The notes beneath the pieces were generated by a model that saw only the letters and a list, made by a program, of their open reading frames with translations, was not told the origin of the DNA and made no database searches. From contig NC_072894.1 of NCBI RefSeq assembly GCF_027943255.1, forward strand, positions 135,895,601 to 135,959,600: a stretch of DNA of 64,000 nucleotides. Reading direction: 5' to 3'. A program made the translations under genes and the position numbers. Origin of the DNA: Anastrepha obliqua. Its lineage: Eukaryota; Arthropoda; Insecta; Diptera; Tephritidae. Shown piece by piece: positions 12,001 to 27,000 of this stretch (positions are counted from its first letter, which is position 1; each line of letters opens with the position of its first letter).

Positions 12001-15000
12001 AGACTAAAGGCAGCTGGTTGGACTGATGACGGGTCTCTTTCTATGGCCGAAGCAGATGGAAAAGGTCGGTATCTCAGACAGTGCACTCTGCCCAGCATAT
12101 GGAGACGAGGATGAGACGGCGGACCACTTCTTCAGCCTTCGCTCGAACCAGGCTTGAGGCAACATTTAACCCTTACATTTTTATCTTTAATCCTTTAACT
12201 TTAATCTTTAACCTTTAAATTTCAAAGCTTTAACTATTAACCTTTAAACTTTAATCTTTAAATCTTCAGTCTTCAATCTTCTTTAGTCATTGATGCTTAA
12301 AGTTTAAGTTTTAAACCCTAACCTGCAACTATTAAACAGTTGTCTTCAACTACAATGTTAAGCTGCAATCTTATAGATGGATGTTTGACCTTCCGCATAT
12401 AGCACTTATTATTTATCTCAAACTTTTTTTCCTTGAATCTCCCATATCAGTATCCTAATCTCTAACCTTAACCTGTAAATTTATTTTACTTTTGATTCTA
12501 ATCTTAAACTCCGCTTTTAAACTTCATCATTTCAATTTGTATCTTTTTAGAGCGCCTCTTTCGTGCTCCCATACGCTAGTGAACGATAAAGTGGATGCTA
12601 CGTTCGATGTAACACTCAAAGCTTGTCCGTATGGCTCTGGCTATGGCTGTGCTCATTCGCTGCAGATATACTGGCAATCCATACCATATACGTTGGACAA
12701 TCTGAGTAAGCAATAAAAGCAAAAAATATATTTCTTGGTAGTAAGAAGTAGTTGAATCTCTTAATTCTTCATTCTATCTTTCTTTTCATTCTTTCTTAGA
12801 TGGCACGATTCATCTTTCCACGCCAGCTAAAAAATTACCCATACCCGTACAGGTGATGGGCATGAAGATCATACCTGTTGCTCAACATATGCAAATCCAG
12901 CTGGAGTCTGTTGGCCTACAAATAGATTGGGACCGCCATCAGTATTTGGGCATCCATGCCGGGCCTTTGCTGTGGTCTAAAGTTGGGGGTTTGTGCGGCT
13001 CGCTAGACGGTGACTACAAGAATGACTTGACGGCGAAAAGTGGTGTGGTCGTGGAGACTGTTAAGTCCTTTACAGATTCGTGGCGTGTTGATGACAAATC
13101 AGACTTGTGTATAATGGAAAATAGTCGTGAGTTAGACTTTGGCATAGATTCCTGTGAAATTGCCAAACAGAAGAAGGCAGTAGAAGTCTGCAGTCGGCTT
13201 TTGTCAAATGAAAAACTGGAGCAATGTGTGAAGGGCATTAACTTTGAGGCAATGCTGCGCGTATGTGTGGACGATTATTGCAATTGTCCGAATCGTGAGC
13301 ATCCAGAAACTTGCAACTGTGATGCAGTCTCTATGTTGGCTAAGGAGTGCATCTTCAAAGGTGTCAAATTGGAGCATGGCTGGCGTGATTTGGAAATATG
13401 TCGTAAGTAGTAAATTCTTGTTTGGTGGCAGTGCTTGTGCGCAGTTTTTAAATTTCGAATTACACAGCTGTAAGCTGTAGCTATGGACGTGTGTATTTGC
13501 CATGTGGCCCAGACGTTGAGCCCACCTGTGACATGGCAGTAACGCCAAGCAAAGGAAAATGTAATGAAGGCTGCTTCTGCCCTGAAGGAACAGTGCAGTA
13601 CAAGGACGCCTGCATCACACAAGAGCTATGCCCATGCACTATGCGCGGCAAGGAGTTCAAGCCAGAAGCGAGCATTAAAAAGAAATGCAATACATGGTGA
13701 GTAGTAAGTCACAACTTTTAATAATTTACTTACACTAATGCACCCTCTCCACCGATAGCACCTGCAAATCTGGCCAGTGGAAATGCACGGACGAGGAGTG
13801 TGGCGCTCGGTGCGGCGCCATAGGCGATCCGCATTATCAGACGTTCGATGGCAAACGTTTTGACTTTATGGGTCAGTGCTCCTACTATTTGCTTAAGACA
13901 GCTAAATTGTCAGTGGAAGCAGAGAATGTGGCTTGTTCTGGCGCGATTTCCGAGAATTTGAATTTGGTGGCTGCTGCAGAGAATCCATCATGCACCAAAT
14001 CGGTTACGCTCCGCTTTACGCTAAAGAACGGCGTGCCGACCACTGTGCGCCTGAGTCAGGATATGCTTGTGCATATAAACGAGAAACAAATCACAAAGTT
14101 TCCCAAAATACTTGGCGCTGGCGAGGCACTTATACGTTTGGCCAGTTCGAGCTTCATGACAGTTGAATTCCCCGATGGCGTACGCATTTGGTGGGATGGT
14201 ATCTCACGTGTCTATATTGATGCACCGCCAAGTTATCGCAATCAGACTGCAGGCCTATGTGGCACCTTCAACTCGAACACACAAGATGACTTTTTAACGC
14301 CGGAAGGTGATATTGAGACGGCTGTAGAGCCGTTCGCCGACAAGTGGCGCACAAAGGATACTTGCGATTTCCCAACCGATACTGTACCTGGTCCCCATCC
14401 TTGCAGCGCAAACCCCGACAAGCGTGATGTTGCAGAAAAATACTGTAACTGGATTATGGATGACATATTCCAAGACTGTCATTGGACCGTTGAACCTGAG
14501 CAATACTACGAAGACTGTTTGTATGATGTCTGCGCGTGCAAAGATGAGCCGGACAAGTGTTTCTGTCCCATCTTGGCTGCCTACGGTACTGAGTGTACGC
14601 GTCAAGGTATTAAAACTGGCTGGCGTATGGCGGTAAAGGAATGTGGTAAGTATGATAGATAGATAGTTACTTGATTGGTTATTCGGCTTTGGCCATAAAC
14701 GCAAAACTCACATTTCACAGCTGTTAAATGTCCAATGGGTCAAGTGTATGACGAGTGCGGCGACACATGTTCGCGTACCTGCAGCGATTTGGCTACCAAA
14801 AATAGCTGCAAGAAAGAATGTGTTGAGGGTTGTCGTTGCCCACATGGTGAGTACTTGAACGAAAAGAACGAGTGCGTGCCACAGCACAAGTGTACTTGCA
14901 CTTACGACAGTATTACCTTCAAACCGGGTTACAAAGAAGTACGACCAGGTGAAAAGTTCCTGGATTTGTGGTAAGTATTACCTCAAGCAACTACTCTTAT

Positions 15001-18000
15001 TCGCTGCTACTTGTGCTGAGATTTGTATGCGCTTTCAGCACTTGCACGAATGGCATATGGGAGTGTGAGGATGCCGAACCTGGTGATGAGGAGAAGTACC
15101 CACCTTCATCACAACTGCGCGCCGACTGCGCGAATCGCCCCTACGCCGAGTTCTCTAAGTGTGCACCCAATGAACCGAAAACCTGCAAGAATATGCATGA
15201 GTATATGGAGAATATTGAGGACTGCGCGCCCGGTTGTGTCTGCATGAGCGGTTATGTTTATGATACCTCACGCAAAGCTTGTGTCCTACCCGAGCATTGT
15301 TCATGCCATCACGCCGGCAAGAGCTACTCTGATGGCGAAAAGATTAAGGAGGATTGTAATCTATGGTAATTTTGTAAATAACTATAATGCTGTTGTTGTT
15401 TTTTGTAAATTCTTTTACTTTTACATATTTAGCGTTTGTAAGAGTGGCAATTGGTCGTGTTCCTCCAATGGCTGTGGCTCGACCTGTTCTGTATGGGGTG
15501 ACTCGCATTTCACTACATACGATAATCACGACTTCGATTTCCAAGGTGCCTGCGATTATATACTCTCCAAGGGTGTGGCAGACAATGGCGATGGTTTTAC
15601 TGTTACAATACAGAATGTCTTGTGTGGCACAATGGGCGTAACCTGTTCGAAGTCTGTCGAGATTTCATTAACCGGTAGTGTACAGGATACCATTACACTG
15701 GCTGCAGATTCGACTTACACAACTGATCCGAACAAATCGGCGATTAAAAGTAAGCATGAGAGTTAGGATTCAATTTTAACTCTTTCCCTCTCTTTAATGT
15801 AAAAAGTGAATCAATTAGTTTCTCTAAGGGCTAACCACGGTAACAGAAACAAAATAAGCTGTTTCAAGATGTGCTGAGACGAGTGCAGATTTTAAAAGTA
15901 AACGAATCCCTGCTCTTTTACGGGTTTAGTTTCCCTTCTTGGTATCCGTTTTTCTATGCAATTCTTACAATTTCTTAGGGTAAACGGTTAATTTCATTTG
16001 GGGCCTTAGTAGGTTAATTTTTCCGTTTTTGCGAGAAGTATTTGTTTCTATGCAGTTCTCTTAGTTTTTAGTTCAAATAATATGAATCTCCTCTTACTTT
16101 TAATTTCACCAAAAAAAGCGTGAATGGGTTAATTAACTTTTTGTTTATCTATAATATTATAATTGTTTGTATGCAATTTGTACATTTTTCATAGCGAAAG
16201 TGGTCGTGAATGGGTTAATACATTTTTTTAAATCTGTTTTGTTAATGATTCTTACAGTTTTTAGTTAAAATAATAAGGCTTTGTAACTATTATTAGTTTC
16301 CCACTGCGAAAGTGGTCGTGAATGGGTTAATTTTTACTTCTTTCACTGTTTTCTTTAAAGTTTACGGTTCAAATAAAATAATATGAATTTGTAGTTACAT
16401 TTAATTTTACAAAGAAAAAATGGTCGTGAATGGGTTTTTAAATTGTTCCTATACCTTTTCTGTATCCAATTCTTGCAGTGTCTAGTTGAAATTATATTAC
16501 TTAGTAACTATTATTAATTTTGTATATGGAAAATATCCATGAGTGAGTTAGTTTTCATTTTTTACGACAATTATTTTTGTTTATGCAACTCGTTCCGTTT
16601 TCTTATTATAATTATTTCTCTTAATGAAATTCTTACAGTTTTTGATACAAATAGTATGACCTTGTAGTTGTTGTTAGTTTTGCACAGAAGGAATGGTCAT
16701 TTGACCCATTTTGCTTATTATTATATCCAAAGAGAGTCTCACTAAATTTTCAACTAATATCACATTCCTTTAAATTTTTACTTACTAGTATGTAACCCCC
16801 GCAAATCGGGTGGGCTTTTTTCCCACGGAAAGTAAACAGCATATGTGACACTTTTATATATTAAAAGTTATGATGATTAGAAAAGTGTATATTTTTATTC
16901 ATATGTAATATGTAAGAACTTATGCATATAACATTTTTAAAATTTTTTTCAGTTAAATCAGTATTTTTTTTTTTTTAATTACTTCATTATAAACTACATT
17001 CAACGTCAAGTTTTCGTTATTGCCCATTTGAACTCGTATATTTTCCCAGGATCTAACCCGGCTTAACGCAACATAAAGTTGGCCATGAGCAAAGCAATCC
17101 TCCTCTAAATGAAGCCCCACCCTTGATAATGTTTGCCCCTGGGCCTTATTTATTGTTATGGCGGAAATGGGAAATTGGCGGCGCTTCAACGTAAAAGGAA
17201 GTGTGGTTTCGCTCGGCTGCAAATTTATACAAGGCAATAGAAATCGCCTTCCCTGAGCCTCTTCGCATAACACTTCCGCGTGCAAACAATTCGGATAGGA
17301 ACTCTTCTACGAACTCTTCTTGGTCGTCCTCTAGGCATATTTTAAAGTTAAATATGGATGTACTTTTTTCTTAAAATAAATTCTATTTTGCACCTGTCCA
17401 AAACTCTTTCTAATTTGCACTGTTACCGTTGTTTTAAGTGAATTGACAAATTTCAAGTCAATTGTCAATTCATACCAATTATTGCCATCACAACAAAATT
17501 TTGAAAAAAATTCGCAGCCCCCGTTGGGACTATGTTCATGAATACATATTTATTAGTAAAGAGAACAAAACAAAACAATTATTGAGAATCCAAATGTACA
17601 TTTATAAGTGCTCTTGTATGTGTCGTTATCCCGCTCACAAAATTAATTTTACTCTTTGCATAGAATATCTCATTAATAAATGAACCAAGTTAATTTTTAT
17701 GATTTTTTCAAACATACTCGTAAAATCTTATCTTTTGATATATAATATATTTCATATTTGTACATATTGTAGTTTAGTCATAAGCGCCATGTTTTAAAAT
17801 AATACTATAGATAAATACATATTTGTTATAGACAAGAGTTTTTTACTTTGTAATATTTTCAGAAATCCGCGACGCTAGCAATGCCAAAGGTCATGGCGCC
17901 TTCCACATCTACAAAGCTGGCGTATTCATTGTGGTCGAAGTAATACCACTCAAATTGCAATTGAAATGGGATGAAGGCACACGCGTCTACGTGAAACTCG

Positions 18001-21000
18001 GCAACGAGTGGAAGAACAAAGTGAAAGGATTGTGCGGCAATTACAATGACAACGCCATGGATGACATGCAAACGCCATCTCAAGGCATCGAAACAAGTCC
18101 ACTCATCTTCGGACATGCATGGAAGGTGCAACAATTTTGCGCACAACCAACGACACCCATAGATGCGTGCAGAGAGCATCCGGAACGAGAGACGTGGGCA
18201 CAACTGAAATGTGGTGTACTAAAATCGGAAATATTTAAGGTAAGCGGTATGAGTGCTGGTGAGGGAAAGAACAGCTGCCGTGCACAGCAGAAAACAGATA
18301 ATTAAAATTCCAATACGCATTGCATTTGCTAATACTTAAGTGTGCTTCTTCTTTTTTTCTGCTTACTCCTTTCACATCCGCGACATCTACCCAACGCAGG
18401 ATTGCCACGCTGAAGTGTCTGTTGAGAAGTACCTGAAACGTTGCATATTCGATACGTGCGCCTGCGACCAGGGAGGCGATTGCGAATGCCTGTGTACGGC
18501 GGTGGCCACCTATGCGCACGCCTGTTCGCAAAAGGGCATCAATATCCGTTGGCGTACGCCACACTTCTGTCGTAAGTACTTCAAATGCATATGAATGAAT
18601 AGTAGCGCCGTGACACAAGTAGACGTGTAAGGCAGTTGCAAAAGTGTCATAGCAAGTGTGTATGCATGTGAGTGATGTACATATGTCGTTGCTGCGTTGC
18701 TGAAAATCATTGTCTCTTCAATTATTCATTAGTGTAAATCGTCACATCCGACGCTGACGACAATGCGACTGGCAAGCTAAAGGACGAGCAGGAGCCTACG
18801 AACGAACTCGTAAAAAGACAAGAGTTCTCAGGCTCGATTGAGCTGCCAAAAAGGCATAACTGTATATGTTTCGATATGTTTGTATGTATATGTAAAAGTG
18901 CATGTGCTTCGCTTTACAAGTAGACTTGTCGATTAGGCGTAATTGATACTTGAAAATTATTCATTGTGATTTTTGTACAAGCACACAACCATACATGAAA
19001 CACACCCGCATACACAGACATCGTACTTGGTGCTGAGACTTACACCGCAGCTGAATAGTCTCATAATAGTTAAATCAGATATTGACTGCGCAGGAAATCC
19101 TTTAATTTTGACCGCAAGCAATTATTCACACTTGACAGAAATGTTGAGATTAAAATTTATTGGCAGTCAGCAGCCACACAAATTGGCAGGAGAAATCGAT
19201 TTGGTTGGTTTTTTGATTATTATATAATTAATTTCGAAATAGCTTAGGAAATATGTGCACTCAGGAATACCCAATGGGGTTGTTGCCTTCCTGAATTCAT
19301 GTATAAGGTGAGGTACAAATTTTTCAGTTTTGTGTTTGCTTTATTTCGGCGATGAAATTAGCATAGAAATGCAAGAAAAAAAAGAAAAAAATATAAAAGA
19401 TAGCCTAAAGAATTTGGAAGACTACAGTTTCGGCATTTTCTCTCTCACTTTCCAGCAATGCAATGCGACTCCCATTGCTCGGAATATCAGTCCTGCACAC
19501 CCGCCTGCGCTGTTGAGACCTGCGACAATTTCCTCGACCAAGGCATGACAGAACGCATGTGCAACCGCGAGAACTGCCTTGAGGGCTGTTTCATCAAACC
19601 CTGCGACGACGGCATGATCTACCTCAATGATACCTATAAAGAATGCGTACCGAAGGCTGACTGCAAACCCATATGCATGCTGCGCGATGGCAAGACCTAT
19701 TACGAAGGCGATGTAACGTATGTGGATGATTGTGCCACATGCCGTTGCTCGAAGAAAAAAGAGGTATGCAGTGGCGTTAAGTGTAAGGAGCCAGCAACAA
19801 CTGAGCACCCAAGCAAAATTGTGGTCGATAGCACTACGCAGCATCCAATGGGCACCGACACGCAGCCGAAGTGTGTACGTGGTTGGACACGCTGGTTCGA
19901 TAAGGACTCCGATACGTCGGGCAATATTATACATCTAAACGATGAGGAGAAGCTGCCTCGTTACGATCGCATGGAGAGTATTTATGGTACCTGCCAGAAG
20001 AAGTATATGAAGAAGATTGAATGCCGTGTAGTGGGCACACATGAATCACCTGACTACATGGATGAGAATGTGCGCTGTAATCTAGAGGAGGGACTAGTTT
20101 GCCAGGGCAAGTGCCACGACTATGAGTTACGTGTCTTCTGCCAGTGCGATGAGGAGGTAGTAACACCACCGACGCCGACTGAGAAGCCACAAATTGGACT
20201 GCCATGCAACTCGCTGATAGCCGAGTATAAGGAGTACCCGGGTGACTGCCATAAGTTCCTGCATTGCCAGCCAACGAACGATGGCAATGGTTGGACATAT
20301 GTGGAGAAGACTTGTGGTGAATATATGATGTTTAATCCAACCGTGTATGTATGCGATCATATAGCGACTGTGCAGCAAATCAAACCGAGCTGTGGCAAGA
20401 TACCATCAAGCTCAGAGGTTGAAACACCTAGTGAGTGCGCTGAAGGAAAAGTGATGGTAGAGTGTGCAAATCAGTGCGAATTCACTTGCGATTACTATGG
20501 TTCGGTGAGTACGCAGCGCGGAGGATTTAGAGAGTGAATTTTTATGAGTTGAATGAATGAAAACTCTACGCATCTTTTAGATATTGCGCAAGCGCGGTCT
20601 CTGCAAGAAGGGCGAGCATTGTAAGCCTGGATGCGTGGACAAGCATCGACCCGATTGTTGGGCATTGGGTAAGTACTGGCGCGATGAGGATACTTGCGTA
20701 GAACTGGATGAATGCCCTTGCATGGATAAATCAGAGAAGTACGTGCAGCCACATATGCCTGTACTCGGCGAGGACGAAGTGTGCCAGTGCATTGACAACG
20801 CATATACCTGCGTGCCAAATAAGTTGCCGGTGGTGACTAAATTACGTAAGTTTTTATTGCATTTATGCTAGCTCTTTCCTAAAGTGCATATTTTTCCAAG
20901 CAGCCTATTTCTTGAGTACTACGCCTACAACCAAAGAACATGAACCAGAAATTCTGCCATCCACAGTGGCACCACATTTGCATTGTGAGCCCGAACGGTG

Positions 21001-24000
21001 AGTTTTCTTTAGGAAGATCGTTGTAAGTGTACACAAAAATAACCTCCACTGCTTTTAGCTTGATACCGTTAATACAAGGCGATCAACCATTGCCTGATAG
21101 CGTCTTCAACGCGAGTTCTTCACTCAACGCCTTCAATGCACCCTTCATGGCGCGTATTCCTAAGAATCCAAAGAGCAGCATCGGCAGTTGGTCGCCTATC
21201 ATTGATGACCAGATGCAGTATCTGCAGATCAGTTTCGCAGAGCCTGAACCTATTTTCGGAGTCATTATGGCCGGCAGTCCCGATTTCGATAACTATGTTA
21301 CGCTTTTTAAGGTAAGTTTCTTAACGCAAGTTTTTGTTGCACACAAGGCGAATTAATCCACTGCTCCGTATAGATGCTCTACAGCCACGACGGCGAGTCC
21401 TATTACTATTTGGTAGACGAAACCGATACACCACAAAAGTTCAATGGTCCACTTGACTCACGTACGCCACAGAAGACACTCTTCAACATTCCCGTCGAAG
21501 CGAAATCTGTACGCATTTATCCACTCAAATGGCATGGTCGTATCGCTATGCGTGCAGAGCTCCTCGGTTGTGGTGAACCGGCTACAGCAACAGTGCCAAC
21601 AACCACTGAACAGCCCAAATTTGAGAAAATCATAATGACTACTACCATGAAACCGATTATTTGGCCGGGTGCAGGGAAGTGCTTGGATCGCATGGGTGTG
21701 GACAGTGGTAAAATGCATCCGCAGCAAGTGGAGGCCAGCAGTATCTGGAAATTACCACAACCGGCCAAAAAACCACGCTTAATAGATCTGCTCAAGCTCT
21801 CCTCTCCTGTCGGCTGGCGGCCTGTGGCTAATACACCGAATGAATATGTGCAGGTATGGACTTGAGTAAAAGATATAAAAAATTTAAAGATGCACTGATA
21901 ACTTTTTGCCTTTTGTACAGTTTGACTTCTTGGCACCACGTAATGTCTCTGGTTTTATCACTAAAGGCGGCCCTGATGGTTGGGTTACCAGCTTTAAGGT
22001 TATGTTCTCCAAGAATAAGTATATTTGGAATAAGGTGCTCTTTTTCGATGGACAACCCGAGCAGTTTCGCAGCAACTACGATTCAAATAGTGAGTTTGTG
22101 AATAGTTTCCGTTCGCCTATATTGACGCAGTACATCAAGATTGTGCCTTCCAAGTGGGAGAAGAATATTAATATGCGTATAGAGCCAGTGGGCTGCTTCG
22201 AAACATATTGTAAGTGGCATTATTTCTGCATGAATTCTTATACACTTAAACTTCCAACTTTAACTTTTTCAGTGGAGGTTAAGGAAGAGGAGCCTAAAGT
22301 TGACACACCTCAACCAAAATGCCATGTTTGTGATGACGTTCTAGATACTACCGCGCCAGGTGAAGGCTGCAAGTGCAGTAACGGTTTGTTCTGGGATGGA
22401 CGGAATTGCGTGCAGAGTAATCTATGCCCATGTGTCGAGGAATATAGCACGTAAGTTTGCGTATGGTGCATAGCTGCCAAGCTGTTTCCATATTCTCACT
22501 TTTAATTCTGTTATAAATAGTTACCCCATCGGCACTAAATATGAAAATAAGCATTGCGAGGAATGTGTCTGTGTTTTGGGCGGCCACTCCAATTGCAAGC
22601 CGAAGAAGTGCCCACCTTGTGTGGAGACTAACTTGCGTTCATTGGTTACTCCAGATTGCTTCTGCAAATGTGAGCCTTGCCCGAAATATCAACGCATCTG
22701 TCCGTCAAGTGGTGACTGCATACCTGAACTGCTTTGGTGCAATGGCGTACAAGATTGCGCTGATGACGAGGATGCCTCGTGCGAGAAAAAGTTCGAAGTG
22801 ACTCCACAACCAACTGTTAACAAGAGTGAAAGTGAGTATTTGGCGTTTTTTGGGTGGGAGCAATTTGTTCATAATGTAGAAAATATTACTAATAGCCTTG
22901 GTATTAAAAAATTAAAAATTAATTGCTAAATTAAAAATTAATTGCTAAATAATAATTAAAAAATAAGTCGTATGGTTTACGAAAGGAAAATTACTGAAAA
23001 ATTGAAGTTGTGACAGTCAACTTACTATATGACGCTTGTATGTACTAAACAGTTCATAAATATCAAATTCTTCGGTTAGAGGCTCTCAATTAATTAAGAT
23101 GTTTTGGTGGGAACAGTATATTTTGAGTGAAACTAGATTTCAGAATGGAGATTTTTGTCCACTAAACAACTACTAAAGAGCTCTTAAATTATATATGTGT
23201 AATAACTTAGAAGTTTGAATGGGAAAATTTTTACTAGTTGAGAACAGTCTTAATATGTGACACCAGTTTTACTAAGTAGGAACAGTTTTATTAGATGTGA
23301 ACAGTTTTACTAAGAGAGAACAGTTTTACCAGGTAGGACTCATTTTACTAAGCAAGAACAGTTTTACAAAGGGGAAACAGTTTTAATATTTTGTACTGGG
23401 AACAGTTTTTTCTCAAGTGTAGTGTGTGATAGGCTTTCCTAAAAACTCGAACAAATGACATCTCAAATGAGACTACGGTCGTAAAATTATGCCGGAGCAG
23501 TTGGTTTAGAGTTGCGTTCTTTGGAACGTGTGCCAGAAAAAATTCGAAATATGAGAATTCCGAAAATATGACCATTTTGAAATATTTAATATTCCGGGAA
23601 TATAATCATTTTGAAATATTTAAGTAAGAATATTTTAAAGAACTATATGAGCTGTAAGTTAGCAGGATAGACGGTTAACTCTTAAGAGGGGAGACAAATA
23701 TTTAGTAAAATTTGTGGGTGGGAATAGTTAAAATGGTATGAAAACGGTCACTTAACTCACTCACTTTAAACAGCTGTGATCATCGAGTGCCCAGAACCCG
23801 CCTGCCCGCCCAATATGAAGATAAAGTTATTGGAAAAGAAACAACGCAAAATGTCACAGATGTTTGCCAAGTCGTAAGTAGAATTGCAACTTCTCTATGC
23901 AATGCCACTTAATAATATCCAACTTATTTACTTTAGTTTCACCGACATGCAGGCCGTTGGCAATAATATGGTCAAAATTATAAAGACAAATGTTATGGTG

Positions 24001-27000
24001 AGCGAAACTCAAGAATTCCTTATGATGCCGACAGAAGAAGTAAGCGGTGTAGAGGAGGAGGAATGTGCCGAATTCACGTGCGTGCCAATACCAACAAAAG
24101 TGGTGCAGAAAAACGAAACTGTCGTTTGTGTGGAGCCTCAATGCCCTAAAAACTACGAAATTGAATTGGATATGTCGAATGCTAAGCCAGGTCAATGCCG
24201 CAAATATGCGTGTGTACTCAAACCGACTAAAGATGATTCCTGCGAAATTAGTGGCAAATTATTCACCACCTTCGATGGCACTGAGTTTAAGTATGAGACG
24301 TGTAGTCATATATTGGCGCGTGATATCAAGAATTCCAATTGGGTGATAACTGGTAAGTTAATAAGTGAAATGGTGACAGCTTTTGGCTAGGCAGATAAAG
24401 TTTTCAGTGGCAGGGTAAAGCCACATAAAGTTTAAAACACCTTTACAACTTTCAAGGAAAATAATTGAAATATTGAAACAAGCTGAGAGGCCATCTGCAC
24501 ATGCTTCGTTTAGTTTCAAGCGACGGACGCTTGATGAGTTGCTCGCTCTCAGAGACATCAATGCATGTGTGCCGCGAATCTGATGCCAGCTGGCTCAGTA
24601 TAGCTGAAGAACGTGTTCACTACAGCTAAAAATTTAATTTAAATTAAAGCTTACCAGAGCGTTGGGTCTGGAGGAAGCTCTGTGCAGAGAAACGGCCAAA
24701 GCAGATCTTTAGAACGAATTGAATAACTCATATCAATATTTATTTCTATCTGATATTCAATTTAAGATAACTAAAATCTGAATACAGTTGGTGCTTACAC
24801 CCTTTATTTGGTATTTGGGCCAGCTTCTCCTCCTGTTTGTGGTATGCGTGCTGATATTGTTCCACAAATGGAGGGACCTACAGTTTTAAGCCGACTACGA
24901 ACGGCAAATGGCTTTTTTTGAAGAGCTTTTTCTTGGCGGAAAAACAATCGGAGGTTCGCCATTGTCTGTCGAAAGGCAACCGCTAATAAGATAAACTTTT
25001 TCTATTATTTGGTGTTTCATGCACGGAGATTCAAACCAGTGTACCTTCCAATAGTAGTTATATACCAACCCATTCCGATAGGAGTTAAGAGCGATTTTTT
25101 CTGCCCAGCTGTTAACTTTGGACTTCTCCGTCAAGGAAACCGCTTCAACTGCGTAATATGATGATGGGTTTCAGATCAGCTAGCGTCGTCCGTCAAGGGG
25201 AAACTGTGCCCTACATGTCGCCCCAAATATCTTTTGGATTAGAAACTTTTCCAAACTTTTTTGACCAGAATCTAGTGGAATCACTAACTATTGTAGGTTC
25301 AGCCCAGATACAGACTTTTATTTGAATTGGAAACATTACAATTAAATGCGTTTATGGTATTGTGGAAGCTTCAATTATTCATTGGGAAAAAGCTTGGGTG
25401 AAACAAATTGGCAATCCTGGCAAGGGATTTTATGATAGATTTAGATATACATTTTTCTGCAATTTAAGCTCATTTTTTTCTACGTGAATGAAGTTTTCCT
25501 AATTCACCAAATTCAGCACCACAATCAACTCTGTAGTTTATCACAAAATGAATTCTGGTTAGGCTAAAAATAGCCTGATAAACCCACCTCCATCCACTCT
25601 TATCTCAGATCATCCCATACAGTCTCACAATTCCTCCCGAAAATATCTCTTTACGCCTTTCTTTCTCATTTTGTTTGCAGTACAACTTCTCTGCGAAGAT
25701 GAAGCACGGAAAATCTGCCATAAAATGGTCACGATCAAGGATATCGAATCGCAGGCCATATTAACGATTATGCCGAATATGAAATTGAATTTTAATGGCT
25801 TCGAGTATACCGTACCGCAACTCATGAATTCACCCATCTGCAAGGCGGCGTTCGTCATCTCACAGCCAGGCCGCACTGTATTGGTGGTGTCGCGCAAACA
25901 TGGCTATTGGGTACTGTACAATGACATCGGTTACATCAAGATTGGCATCTCGTCTAAGTATCTACGCACCGTGGATGGGTTGTGCGGCTACTATGATGGC
26001 ATCCCAAGCAATGACAAACGCACGCCGGATGGCAGTCTGATGCAGAACACAGTGAAGTTTGGTGACAGCTGGTTCGACAAGAAGATACCGAAGGAAATGT
26101 GCTACCCACAAGCGTGCCCAATTGAGTCGCAAAAGAAGGCGTTAGCGTTGTGCAATGCCATTAGGTAAGTGATGGGTGATTTTGGGCGCGTTACATAGAA
26201 CACATGAGCATTATTTGTGTGTATGTATGCACATATGTGTGTGCATTTTAGTTTTGTGAGTTCAAAGTGCGCATTTTGTGTAATGTCATGTAATTTTGCT
26301 TGCACCCCGACAGGCATCCGGTGTTCGTTAAGTGCAACAAGGCGGTCAACTACAAACAGTTCGTTAGCAAATGCATCGAGACCACTTGTGAGTGCCTGCA
26401 GGCACATCCGGGTGAGGACAACACTTGCAAATGCAATGCATTGCAGGACTTTGTTGCCAAGTGTTTGACGATCAATCCCAATGTACAATTGAATTTGTGG
26501 CGTGCGATACAACAATGTGGTAAGTGGTTATCTGAGTAAGGAATTGCATTCTAAGGTTATTTGAAAAACTTTGCTTCACCACTTTTTTGCTCTTAGAAAT
26601 TGAATGTCCCGCGCCACTTATTCACTCCGATTGCTATAAGCGCCGCTGCGAGCCGTCCTGTGACACACTGAATACCGATGATTGTCCGATTATACCAGAT
26701 GCCTGCTTCCCGGGCTGTTACTGTCCCGAAGGTACCGTGCGACAGGGTAAGAAGTGCATAACGGTGGCTGACTGTAAGGATTGCGCTTGCAACTCTTTCG
26801 ACAAATCGCAATTTTTCACTTATGACAAGCGAAATTTCCACTTCAACGGCAATTGTACGTATCTGCTTTCACGTGATATAGTACTACCCGGGCAGCATAA
26901 CTTCCAGGTGAGTCGTTGGCTGGTTGTCTGTGGTAGCAACACAACATTTTGTTTTACTTTGTGGCCTTTTATTTTTGAAGGTTTATGTGACAATGGACTA

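Noticed and set aside
16953..17285. Host PIF1 helicase exon in Hml intron 19
   Set aside because: It lies next to a Helitron 3' hairpin and CTAG terminus, lacks motifs I-IV and is truncated, so it is a transposon remnant.
19422..19934. 170-codon minus-strand frame
   Set aside because: Antisense shadow of exon 22; Cys-rich codons on the plus strand keep the opposite frame open.
23240..23412. CRISPR-like array
   Set aside because: The 19 bp units are head-to-tail without unique spacers, and the context is an insect intron.
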